Part shown: one piece after another, positions 15,800 through 23,260 of the stretch
How the letters are laid out: each line of letters opens with the position of its first letter
Position numbering within the stretch: the first letter of the stretch is position 1
NCBI GenBank assembly: GCA_028723145.1
Contig: JAQYFM010000012.1
Location: 1 to 25,055, forward strand
Length of the DNA: 25,055 nt
Source: Spirochaetales bacterium
GTDB taxonomy: Bacteria; Spirochaetota; Spirochaetia; Sphaerochaetales; Sphaerochaetaceae
Direction: 5' to 3'
Notes under the pieces: model-generated
Told to the model about the DNA's origin: nothing
Databases searched by the model: none
Seen by the model: the letters and a program-made list of their open reading frames with translations, nothing else
Program-made: the position numbers and the translations under genes

Positions 15800-16782
15800 A
15801 CACTCTGATTACATTAATCGCAGCTGCTGGAACATTCGGCACAGTACTCATGTTTGGTACTCTCGGTGAGATTCTTACAGAGAAATCAGGAAACCTCAAT
15901 CTTGGTGTAGAAGGTATTGTATTCATGGGTGGTGCATTCGGTCTTGCGGGAGCATACTCATATGAAGCACTTGTTGGAGTTGGCTCCTCAAATGGACTAA
16001 TTGCAATATTAATAGCAATTATCTCAGCCTTCATTGCTGGTGCAATTGCATCTGCACTATTTAGCTTTTTGACAATTACACTAAGAGCAAACCAAAACGT
16101 TACAGGTCTTGCACTTACAATCTTTGGAACAGGTGTTGCAAAGTTTACAGGTGAATATATGCGTCATAAAGTTGGTGGATTCGTAACACTATCAAACCCA
16201 CTTAAAGAGGCATTTACATTTGTACCTATGCCAAAGTTTTTGCAAAACATCCCAATCGTAGGAAAAATACTCTTTTCACAGTCAATTTTCTTCTATATTG
16301 CAATTATTTTAGCAGTAGCAATGCATTTATTCTTCCAAAAAACAAAGACTGGTCTATACTTAAGATCAGTAGGAGAATCTCCAGTTACAGCAGATGCTGC
16401 AGGTATCAACATGGTTAAATATAGATATCTTGCAACTATCATTGGTGGTGGTATTTCAGCAGTTGGTGGTATGGTATATGTAATGACAACTGGTGGATGT
16501 ACTTGGAATGAACACTCACTTGCAGGTATCGGTTGGCTTGCTGTTGCACTTGTAATCTTCTGTATGTGGAAACCTCTTAACGTTCTTTGGGGCGCAATTC
16601 TATTTGGTGCACTCAAGATAATGTATATGAGAGTTGTACTCCCATTCTTCCCTACTGAGCTATATAAGATACTTCCTTATGTTGTTACTGTAATAGTACT
16701 CATCATAACAAGTATGCGTAATAGCCGTGATAAGCAGCCACCTGCTTCCTTAGGTCTTAACTACTTCAGAGAAGATCGCTAA
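15796..16782 (+). CDS. nucleoside ABC transporter permease 2 (NupQ/YufQ-like)
   Basis: A 328-residue permease of the same superfamily as its upstream partner, with 8-9 hydrophobic segments. The conserved region FGTLGEILTEKSGNLNLGVEGIVFMGG near the N terminus contains the NLGVEG motif that corresponds to NIGAEG in permease 1. LYLRSVGESPVTADAAGINMVKYRY is the cytoplasmic coupling segment that contacts the ATPase. A GAGGAGG site precedes the ATG, and the ATGA overlap ties translation to permease 1. A 63-nt gap separates it from the binding protein. That gap holds a small 5-bp hairpin (16812-16825) and the next gene's GGAGG site, but no clear terminator. Confidence 0.93.
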   Translation: MNTLITLIAAAGTFGTVLMFGTLGEILTEKSGNLNLGVEGIVFMGGAFGLAGAYSYEALVGVGSSNGLIAILIAIISAFIAGAIASALFSFLTITLRANQNVTGLALTIFGTGVAKFTGEYMRHKVGGFVTLSNPLKEAFTFVPMPKFLQNIPIVGKILFSQSIFFYIAIILAVAMHLFFQKTKTGLYLRSVGESPVTADAAGINMVKYRYLATIIGGGISAVGGMVYVMTTGGCTWNEHSLAGIGWLAVALVIFCMWKPLNVLWGAILFGALKIMYMRVVLPFFPTELYKILPYVVTVIVLIITSMRNSRDKQPPASLGLNYFREDR

Positions 16783-16845
16783 GGTTAAAGTGGTACTAAA
16801 ACTTAATCCAATAGTCGTATGACTAAATATATTCGGAGGAAACAT

Positions 16846-18051
16846 ATGAAAAAGACATTAGCTCTCGTACTCGCTCTTCTTATGTGTATGACAAGCGTAT
16901 TTGCACAGGGTGCAAGTGATGCTAACACAGCAAGCAAGACAACTAAAATCGGTTTTGTTGTTATCGGCGATGAAAACGACCAGGGTTACACCTACAACTT
17001 CATGAACGGCATGAATGCAGCTATTTCACAGCTTAAGAGTGAAGGTTATGATGTTGAACTCTCAATAAAGAGAAACATTGCAGAAGATGCAGGTTGTGTA
17101 GATGCAAACCTCGCACTCGCTGCTGAAGGTTGTTCAATCATCTTCAACAACTCATATGGTTTTGAGCAGTATATGCAGCAAGCTGCTGATGAATTCCCAC
17201 AGGTTAAGTTCATCTCATTAACAAACTGTGGTTCACAGGTTGATGGTAGAGACAACACATACAACGCATTTGCAAGAATTTACGAAGGTAGATACATCGC
17301 AGGTGTAGCAGCAGGTATGAAACTCCAACAGCTCATCGACAATGGTACTATTAAGCCTAATCAGGCAGTAATTGGTTATGTTGGCGCATTCTCATTTGCT
17401 GAAGTAATTTCAGGTATGACATCTTACTACCTCGGCGCAAGAAGTGTATGTCCTACAGCTACAATGCTTGTACAGTTCGTAGGTTCATGGGGCGATCCTA
17501 CTCTTGAAGCTGAAGCAGCTCAGGCTCTTATCGACCAGGGTGCAGTAATGATCAGCCAGCACTCAGATAATACAACTCCTGCAACAACAGCTCAGAAGAA
17601 TGGTGTTTTCCATACAGGTTACAACAACGACATGACAGCAGTTGCTCCAAAGGCTTCTCTCCTCTCATGTAAGATTGACTGGACAAAGTACTTCCACGAC
17701 TTCATTAAGAATGAACTTGACGGTAAGGGTAACCCATCTGACTACTGTGGTACATATGCTAACGGTGAAATCGTTGTTACAGAGCTCAACGAAGCAATTG
17801 CAGCTCCTGGAACAAAAGAAGCAATGGCTAAGGCTGAAAAGGCAATTGCTGATGGTTCTCTCCAGGTATTCGATCTCTCAACATTCACAATTGGTGGCAA
17901 GACAGCTACTAACGCAGATATGTATGATAGCTTCGCAGCAGTTCAGGGCGATGCAGTTAAGAACGGTGCATTCCAGGAATCAACACTTCAGTCAGCTCCA
18001 TACTTCGTTGGACAGATTGATGGTATCAAGTGGCTCAATGCAGCTTATTAA
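16846..18051 (+). CDS. BMP family nucleoside-binding protein of the ABC transporter
   Basis: A 401-residue periplasmic binding protein of the Bmp/PnrA family, which binds purine nucleosides in spirochaete homologues. MKKTLALVLALLMCMTSVFA is a signal peptide. The best cleavage is after SVFA before QGAS, giving a soluble periplasmic protein; the Cys at position 14 is not in a good lipobox. KIGFVVIGDENDQGYTYNFMNGM and GRYIAGVAAGM fit the family. The ATG at 16846 has GGAGG 7 nt upstream, and a more upstream ATG is ignored. Codon choice differs from its neighbours: more CTC, CAG and AAC, as expected for a very highly expressed gene. A strong terminator follows. Confidence 0.93.
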   Translation: MKKTLALVLALLMCMTSVFAQGASDANTASKTTKIGFVVIGDENDQGYTYNFMNGMNAAISQLKSEGYDVELSIKRNIAEDAGCVDANLALAAEGCSIIFNNSYGFEQYMQQAADEFPQVKFISLTNCGSQVDGRDNTYNAFARIYEGRYIAGVAAGMKLQQLIDNGTIKPNQAVIGYVGAFSFAEVISGMTSYYLGARSVCPTATMLVQFVGSWGDPTLEAEAAQALIDQGAVMISQHSDNTTPATTAQKNGVFHTGYNNDMTAVAPKASLLSCKIDWTKYFHDFIKNELDGKGNPSDYCGTYANGEIVVTELNEAIAAPGTKEAMAKAEKAIADGSLQVFDLSTFTIGGKTATNADMYDSFAAVQGDAVKNGAFQESTLQSAPYFVGQIDGIKWLNAAY

Positions 18052-18072
18052 TCTATTAGATAATTATCTAAG

Positions 18073-18102
18073 AATCGGTCAGTTAGCTCTGACCGATTTT
18101 TT
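18073..18102 (+). terminator. terminator of the nucleoside transporter operon
   Basis: A perfect 10-bp stem (18073-18082 with 18089-18098), 6-nt loop TTAGCT, and a T-run to 18102. The promoter of the following gene starts only two bases later. Confidence 0.92.
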
Positions 18103-18103
18103 A

Positions 18104-18112
18104 TGCTATAAT
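18104..18112 (+). promoter_or_regulatory. extended -10 promoter of the thioredoxin-like gene, leaderless type
   Basis: TGC plus a perfect TATAAT (18107-18112) ends 7 nt before the ATG at 18120. The position right after the upstream terminator and the lack of a Shine-Dalgarno sequence support an independent leaderless transcript. Confidence 0.65.
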
Positions 18113-18119
18113 TACTTTC

Positions 18120-18620
18120 ATGAAAAAAATATTAATTCTTATTCTACTTCTTATCATTCCTCTTTCACTCTTTGCTATGGCAAATTCTGAAGAGACTAAA
18201 ACTGTAATTGAATTTGAAACAACAGATATCTTTGGTAATTCAGTAACCTCTAGTGATATTTTTAAAACTTCAAAAATAACTATGATTAACTTTTGGGCAA
18301 CCTACTGTCGTCCTTGCATAGGAGAATTACCTTTTTTAGCCCAAATTCCAAAAAACTATAGTAGTGAAGATCTTCAAATTATTGGAATAATTACAGATGT
18401 TACAAACCAAGCAACCTATGATAGTGCTATTACTTTGATAAAAGAAAAAGGAGCAAGCACATATACGCACTTGCTTCCTTCTCAATCAATGATCCCAATT
18501 CTTAATAATATTTCAGTAGTACCAACAACCCTATTTGTTAATGAAAAAGGAGAAGTAATAAAAAGTGTTGTTGGTAGTAATACTTTAAAAAAGTGGATGG
18601 AGATTATTGATAATCTTTAA
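18120..18620 (+). CDS. TlpA-like periplasmic thioredoxin-fold protein
   Basis: A 166-residue exported thioredoxin-fold protein. Residues 1-21 are a signal peptide ending near FAMA, without a lipobox. NFWATYCRPCIGELPFL carries the redox-active CxxC at C63 and C66, and SVVPTTLFV has the cis-proline loop. The length is usual for TlpA/ResA reductases, which reduce disulfides in the periplasm, for example for cytochrome maturation or methionine sulfoxide repair. No cytochrome genes are visible nearby, so the partner is unknown. It has its own promoter, and its 3' end overlaps the convergent bile salt hydrolase gene by 4 nt, with no terminator between. Confidence 0.87.
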   Translation: MKKILILILLLIIPLSLFAMANSEETKTVIEFETTDIFGNSVTSSDIFKTSKITMINFWATYCRPCIGELPFLAQIPKNYSSEDLQIIGIITDVTNQATYDSAITLIKEKGASTYTHLLPSQSMIPILNNISVVPTTLFVNEKGEVIKSVVGSNTLKKWMEIIDNL

Positions 18621-19591
18621 TTTTTATAATTAATTCTCTCCCCTCTCTCTAAGGCATATACTATTAATTTATCACTCTCTAAATCTTCATGGTGCATATC
18701 AACAGCACTTAGCTGATGATTATCATAGGTAGTATAATATATAATTCCTTTATCTGTGTTGTAGCATGAAGTATAGAGAGTAATTTCAAATTCCCCAGGC
18801 TTTACTTCACAACATCCTCTTTGTTGATCTACACTATTTAATATATGGAAGAATTGACTAACACTAGATTCTTCATCATCCTTTGAGAGTGAATTCATTT
18901 TTACAAAAGATACCCTTACAAACCTTGATTGTGATGATAAATCCCCAGGAAGCCCAATTGCGCCCATTCCTCTAGAATATTGCTCTAAGTTAATAGAACC
19001 AAATGTGTTATCCACATCCTTATGAGATAGATGTCTATAGTTATTTAAGTTATATAATTGCTTATCAAAAGGAGGATTATTTGTTAAACACCCTACTGGA
19101 TTATCATAAATCTTAGTTCCCTCTTTAACAAATTCTACTGTAACAGCCTTTGTTTTATCAGCTATTAAGTAATGTAGTGATGCTACAGGCAATTTTTCAC
19201 TAAAAGGTGTATCAAGAATATTAAGACTATGAATTAATGCTATTGCTTCATCAACATTCTTTGCTAAAGCTAAGATATATGGAATAAACTCAAATTGAGC
19301 AATATTCTTTTTATCTTTACTTAAAGTACTATTGTAGTGAGCATTGTTTACAAAATTTAATCCAGCTACTCCTAATCCCTTATCATTAATACCTTCAAAA
19401 TAAAGTGGGGTGTTATTAATAACAGTAGCCATTCCAATGATAGCATAGTGTGTATTAATATCACTTTCCTTTCGAAGGTGTATAGGAAAGTTTCTTGGAG
19501 TAATTACAACACTTTCACCATATGAAAAATCATAATCAAGTGTTCTTCCGAAATAAAAATCTTTTGTCTTATAAGTAGTTGCTGTACACAT
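18617..19591 (-). CDS. bsh: bile salt hydrolase (choloylglycine hydrolase family)
   Basis: A 324-residue Ntn hydrolase, the normal length for bile salt hydrolases. The N-terminal nucleophile is C2, exposed after Met removal. R16 and D19 (GRTLD), N79 (AGLNF), N171 (LTNN) and R223 (SQSRF) match the catalytic set of bile salt hydrolases, and GMGAIGLPGDLSS is the characteristic loop. It cleaves taurine or glycine from conjugated bile acids; penicillin V acylase is the main alternative, but resemblance to clostridial CBAH is closer throughout. No signal peptide, so cytoplasmic. It starts 22 nt after the TSUP exporter stop and lacks a Shine-Dalgarno sequence. TTGCCA-16-TTAAAT ending 7 nt before the ATG could be its own promoter. 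Confidence 0.9.
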   Translation of the reverse strand: MCTATTYKTKDFYFGRTLDYDFSYGESVVITPRNFPIHLRKESDINTHYAIIGMATVINNTPLYFEGINDKGLGVAGLNFVNNAHYNSTLSKDKKNIAQFEFIPYILALAKNVDEAIALIHSLNILDTPFSEKLPVASLHYLIADKTKAVTVEFVKEGTKIYDNPVGCLTNNPPFDKQLYNLNNYRHLSHKDVDNTFGSINLEQYSRGMGAIGLPGDLSSQSRFVRVSFVKMNSLSKDDEESSVSQFFHILNSVDQQRGCCEVKPGEFEITLYTSCYNTDKGIIYYTTYDNHQLSAVDMHHEDLESDKLIVYALERGERINYKN

Positions 19592-19613
19592 AACTGAAAT
19601 TTAATACCTAATA

Positions 19614-20393
19614 CTAAAATTGGCAAATATTAAATGTTATTACGACAATACCAAGAATTAATAGGATAATACCTGTCATTCTATTTAATGTCTTAGCATC
19701 CGCTTTATTTGCAATCTTTGCCGCAATTCGAGCAAAAATAAATGTAAATAACATGCATAGAATTAGTATGTACCAATTAGGTACACCTGCTATTGCAAAG
19801 TGACTTATGGAACCTGTTAATGCTGTAAAAGTCATAATGAATACACTAGTTCCAACAGCACATTTAAGTTCATATCCAAGTACACTAGTTAGAATTAAAA
19901 GCATCATCATTCCACCACCTGCGCCGACAAAGCCACAGATAAATCCAATTAAAGTTCCAAATATAATACTTTGAATCATTCTCTTCTTCTTTGAAACACT
20001 TAACATAGCTTCCTTGGTAGTCATTACAGGCTTAACTATAAATTTTATACCAAGTAGCATAGTCATAAATACAGAGAAGTTACCCATTGTATTACTACTA
20101 ACTAATGATGAAACATAGCTTCCAACAAGAGTAAATATTAATACAAAGGTCATCATTAATAGACCATTTTTAATATCAATGTTTTTATTTTTATAATAAG
20201 TAAAAGCACTTACAGCAGATGCAAGAACATCTGATGCAAGTGCAATTCCAACCGCCTGATATGGATCAATCTTTAAAAAAGTAACAAGAATAGGAGTTAT
20301 TACTGCCGCAGCACTCATACCTGCAAAGCCTGTTCCAAGTCCTGCTCCTAAACCTGCTAATAGTGTTACCAAAATAATGCTTAATGCGTTCAT
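19614..20393 (-). CDS. TSUP family (TauE/SafE) sulfite/sulfonate-type exporter
   Basis: A 259-residue inner-membrane protein with about eight hydrophobic segments. Two Gly-rich half-repeats are visible: GLGAGLGTGFAGMSAAAVITPIL near the N terminus and GFICGFVGAGGGMMMLLIL in the middle, as in TauE/SafE transporters. Known members move sulfite, sulfoacetate, taurine-derived anions or other small anions; the substrate here is not determined. I use the ATG at 20391-20393; the frame reaches a TTG at 20402, but the extra residues add nothing. No Shine-Dalgarno sequence is present. A TATAAT on the minus strand (20419-20414), inside a 14-bp palindrome, could start a short-leader transcript. It sits between copA (39 nt upstream) and bsh (22 nt downstream). 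Confidence 0.87.
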   Translation of the reverse strand: MNALSIILVTLLAGLGAGLGTGFAGMSAAAVITPILVTFLKIDPYQAVGIALASDVLASAVSAFTYYKNKNIDIKNGLLMMTFVLIFTLVGSYVSSLVSSNTMGNFSVFMTMLLGIKFIVKPVMTTKEAMLSVSKKKRMIQSIIFGTLIGFICGFVGAGGGMMMLLILTSVLGYELKCAVGTSVFIMTFTALTGSISHFAIAGVPNWYILILCMLFTFIFARIAAKIANKADAKTLNRMTGIILLILGIVVITFNICQF

Positions 20394-20410
20394 GAAAAAC
20401 AAAAATAAGC

Positions 20411-20424
20411 ATTATTATAATAAT
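20411..20424. promoter_or_regulatory. AT palindrome with -10-like box between copA and the TSUP gene
   Basis: ATTATTATAATAAT is a perfect 14-bp palindrome in the 39-nt gap. It contains TATAAT on the minus strand about 20 nt before the exporter ATG. It may be a promoter or a small operator; because it is pure A/T it could also be chance. Confidence 0.3.
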
Positions 20425-20432
20425 CGGCAAGA

Positions 20433-20642
20433 CTATTCTATTTTTGTTACAGGATAATCAGCTGCTTCAACAGCATTTTTTAATTCATCATCACTTACAT
20501 TCTTACTTAAAGTGACAATGGCGCACTTCTCTTTGAAGCTTACATTTGCTTCTACAACCCCGTCTAAAGCCTCAAGAGCCTTTTTAACTCTTTTTTCACA
20601 ATGCTGACACATCATTTCTTCTATATAAATGGTTTTTGTCAT
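20433..20642 (-). CDS. possible nested copZ-like copper chaperone, internal start in copA
   Basis: Codon 743 of copA is an ATG (20642-20640) preceded by AAGGAG with a 9-nt spacer, a strong ribosome site. Starting here gives a 69-residue HMA protein with the metal motif MMCQHC, the usual size of a stand-alone CopZ. Just upstream, an A7 tract (20679-20685) lies between the two parts. A one-base gain there would give an early TAG, and a one-base loss would give a TGA overlapping this ATG, both typical copA/copZ gene junctions. So this is either an internally initiated chaperone made alongside the fusion, or a separate gene joined by an indel, real or from sequencing. Confidence 0.5.
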   Translation of the reverse strand: MTKTIYIEEMMCQHCEKRVKKALEALDGVVEANVSFKEKCAIVTLSKNVSDDELKNAVEAADYPVTKIE

Positions 20643-22868
20643 TTCCTTTCTCTCCTTATTAAACAAATATTTTCTATCTTTTTTTGATGAACTAATATCC
20701 ATCATATTAATTCTCAATGCATTAGAAACTACACAAAATGATGATAGGCTCATAGCAAATGATGCAAACATAGGGTTTAATGATAATCCAAATACCCCAG
20801 CAGCAAGCGGAATACCTATGGCATTATAAATAAATGCCCAAAACAGATTTTCCTTAATATTTATAAGCGTTCTTCTTGAAAGCCTAATTGCCTTAACAAC
20901 ATTTTCTATTGTTTCACCCATAATGATAATTGAAGCAGAACCTATTGCAGCATCTGTGCCACCTGAAATAGCAATACCAATATCAGCTCGCATTAAAGCA
21001 GGAGAATCATTAATACCATCTCCAACCATTATAACCTTACCAGACTTCTGCAATTTTCTAATATAAGCTTCTTTACCATCAGGAAGCACATCACTGATTA
21101 CCTCATCAAAGCCAACTAACTTATTAATTGCATTTGCAGTTCTATTATTGTCTCCTGTAAGTAAAACAGTCTTAAGCCCCATATTTTTTAATTCATCTAT
21201 TGCTTTCTTACTACCTTCTTTTAAGCTATCACTGATGGCAATAATACCAAGTACACTACTATCTTTTGTAAAAATTAATGGAGTTTTTCCCTCATTAGAT
21301 AAAAATGTACACTTTTCTATTATATCATTTTCAAGATTAATTCTTGATGAAACAAACCTTACAGACCCACCAATAATATGACTATTATCAATTATAGCTT
21401 CAACACCATTTCCAGCTAATACTTTAAAGTTTTCAACTTCTATTGGTTTTACATTTTGTTCTTTACCATAATTGGAAATTGCTTTTGCAAGAGGATGCTC
21501 ACTCTTTGCTTCAATTGATGAAGCATACTTTAATAATTCATCATCAAAAGAAATGACATCACAAACCTTCATCTTACCAGTAGTAATAGGACCTGTTTTA
21601 TCAAAAACAATAGTCCCTGCTTTACAGGTATTTTCTAATACCGCTGCATCCTTAAATAAGATTCCATTCTTTGCACCCTTCCCTGTACTAACCATAATCG
21701 CAACAGGAGTTGCAAGCCCTAATGCACAAGGGCAACTAATTACTAAAACTGCAACAGCATGAGAAAGTGCAAAAGAAAGAGAAGATGTAATAATTAGTTG
21801 TATTATAAAAGTCATAAGTGCGATTAAGATAACACAAGGAACAAAGATTCCTGAAACCTTATCTGCCGCTCTACTAATTGGTGCTTTTGAAGAGGAAGCT
21901 TCTTCAACAAGCTTAATGATTTTACTAAGTGTTGTATCTTCTCCTACTCTTGTTGCTCTAGCTTTTATATTTGAATTTAAACAAATACATCCAGCAAAGA
22001 TGTTACTTCCTATACTCTTATTAACAGGCATACTTTCCCCTGTTAAAGAGGATTCATCAAAACTACCATCTCCTGAAATAACTACACCATCAACAGGAAC
22101 AGAGGAACCAGGATAAACAATAAATATATCATCAACTTTGACATCTTTGATATCAATTGATAACTCTTCATTACCTCTTAATACTATAGCCTTTTCTGGT
22201 GATAACTTTATTAATGAATTTATTGCATCTGTTGTCTTTGTCTTACTTCGTGCTTCTAAGCATTTTCCTAATGTAATAAGAGTTAGTATTGTCGAAACAG
22301 CTTCAAAATATAGGTTATGATAATAGCTATGTGCATGCTCCGGATACAAAAACATTAGAAGCATATTTACATATGAGTATATAAATGATGCACTTGCACC
22401 TAGCGCTACTAAGCTATCCATATTAGGTGCTTTTCTAAGTAATGATTTAGTTCCTGAAATAAAGAATTTTCTATTAATAAAAATAATAACAATGGATATA
22501 GTTAATTGAACAACTGCATTTATGCTATGGTTTGTAAAGAATCCAAGGGGAAGATTAATCATTGCACCCATTGAAATATATAGGTGGAAAAAAAGTAAAA
22601 CAAGTGATGGATAAAGCCTCTTTTTCATCAAATCTTCATCACTACTTACTTCTTTTTTAACCTCTTTTCCCTTTAAAGCAGCACCATAGCCCGCCTTTTC
22701 AACGGCCTTGATAATTACATCATCACTTAAATTTGAATCAACTGTCATAGATGAAGTTAATAAGTTAACACTAGCACTTTCAACTCCTGCTAAACTACGT
22801 ACAGCCTTTTCAACAGTTGCAGAGCATGCTGCACAGCTCATTCCAGTTACATTAAATTCTTTCTTCAT
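20433..22868 (-). CDS. copA: copper-exporting P1B-type ATPase CopA with C-terminal CopZ-like domain
   Basis: An 811-residue inner-membrane copper pump. An N-terminal HMA domain (about 1-70) has GMSCAAC (C12, C15). The P1B core has the actuator TGES (276-279), the membrane copper site CPC (379-381), SEHPLA in the nucleotide domain, the hinge GDGIND and the last-helix MSLSSF. The phosphorylation motif is D423-K-T-G-P-I-T: Pro replaces the usual second Thr of DKTGT. After the core, residues 743-811 are a second HMA domain (MMCQHC) that looks like a complete CopZ chaperone. The start overlaps the csoR stop by 4 nt (ATGA). It exports Cu(I) from the cytoplasm under CsoR control. The C-terminal domain may arise by fusion (see nested start). 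Confidence 0.94.
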   Translation of the reverse strand: MKKEFNVTGMSCAACSATVEKAVRSLAGVESASVNLLTSSMTVDSNLSDDVIIKAVEKAGYGAALKGKEVKKEVSSDEDLMKKRLYPSLVLLFFHLYISMGAMINLPLGFFTNHSINAVVQLTISIVIIFINRKFFISGTKSLLRKAPNMDSLVALGASASFIYSYVNMLLMFLYPEHAHSYYHNLYFEAVSTILTLITLGKCLEARSKTKTTDAINSLIKLSPEKAIVLRGNEELSIDIKDVKVDDIFIVYPGSSVPVDGVVISGDGSFDESSLTGESMPVNKSIGSNIFAGCICLNSNIKARATRVGEDTTLSKIIKLVEEASSSKAPISRAADKVSGIFVPCVILIALMTFIIQLIITSSLSFALSHAVAVLVISCPCALGLATPVAIMVSTGKGAKNGILFKDAAVLENTCKAGTIVFDKTGPITTGKMKVCDVISFDDELLKYASSIEAKSEHPLAKAISNYGKEQNVKPIEVENFKVLAGNGVEAIIDNSHIIGGSVRFVSSRINLENDIIEKCTFLSNEGKTPLIFTKDSSVLGIIAISDSLKEGSKKAIDELKNMGLKTVLLTGDNNRTANAINKLVGFDEVISDVLPDGKEAYIRKLQKSGKVIMVGDGINDSPALMRADIGIAISGGTDAAIGSASIIIMGETIENVVKAIRLSRRTLINIKENLFWAFIYNAIGIPLAAGVFGLSLNPMFASFAMSLSSFCVVSNALRINMMDISSSKKDRKYLFNKERKEMTKTIYIEEMMCQHCEKRVKKALEALDGVVEANVSFKEKCAIVTLSKNVSDDELKNAVEAADYPVTKIE

Positions 22869-23161
22869 TTCATTAATTTCTCAATAGTCTTAACAAGTTC
22901 AGGAATGATTTCATCATTTCCCTTACTTAACTCTTCTTTAACACAAGATGAAAGATGTTGAGCTAACAGCTCCCTATTAAACGCATTTAAGGCAGCTGCA
23001 ACAGCACTTGATTGAACTAAAATATCATTACAGTAGATATTTTCTTCAACCATTTTTCTAATCCCTCTCACCTGACCTTCTATTCTATTTAATCTAGTTA
23101 CGAGACTCTTAATCTCTTCTTGACTTCGTTCTGTATTTTTAGTTTTGCAACAGCAACTCAT
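22865..23161 (-). CDS. csoR: CsoR-family copper-sensing repressor
   Basis: A 98-residue all-helical DUF156 repressor. The Cu(I) ligands C44, H69 and C73 are present with exactly the spacing of CsoR (25 and 4), in NIYCNDIL and QHLSSCVKE. RLNRIEGQVRGIRKM is the family's DNA-binding helix region. An extra CCC cluster at residues 3-5 is not part of the sensor site. The ATG at 23161 is chosen because GGAGG lies 6 nt before it; an ATG four codons upstream overlaps that GGAGG. In the known family, apo-CsoR binds DNA and copper releases it. The ATGA overlap with copA and an operator over its own start region point to autoregulated copper export. Confidence 0.93.
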   Translation of the reverse strand: MSCCCKTKNTERSQEEIKSLVTRLNRIEGQVRGIRKMVEENIYCNDILVQSSAVAAALNAFNRELLAQHLSSCVKEELSKGNDEIIPELVKTIEKLMK

Positions 23162-23182
23162 ATATACCTCCATGGGGTATAT
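23162..23182 (-). promoter_or_regulatory. putative CsoR operator
   Basis: ATATACC (23162-23168) and GGTATAT (23176-23182) form a 7-bp inverted repeat around a G/C-containing centre. This resembles CsoR operators with TACCCC/GGGGTA cores. It overlaps the expected transcription start and the csoR ribosome site. Confidence 0.6.
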
Positions 23183-23184
23183 TA

Positions 23185-23213
23185 AAGATAATAATTCATA
23201 ATATAACTGTCAA
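23185..23213 (-). promoter_or_regulatory. csoR-copA promoter
   Basis: On the minus strand a perfect TTGACA (23213-23208), a 17-nt spacer and TATCTT (23190-23185) form a sigma-70-type promoter. Its start site falls in the putative operator, as expected for repression. Confidence 0.7.
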
Positions 23214-23260
23214 CACCTATTGCATAAATAATAGTGTTATGTTAAAAGTATAGAGCATTT

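Noticed and set aside
16846..16905. Lipoprotein signal for the BMP protein
   Set aside because: The only Cys (position 14) sits in LLMC inside the hydrophobic core, not at a lipobox cleavage site. SVFA before QGAS is a better signal peptidase I site.
17642..18190. 182-codon plus-strand frame overlapping the end of the BMP gene
   Set aside because: Frame shadow of the BMP gene: low-complexity S/L/Q/T-rich product running through the terminator and into the thioredoxin gene.
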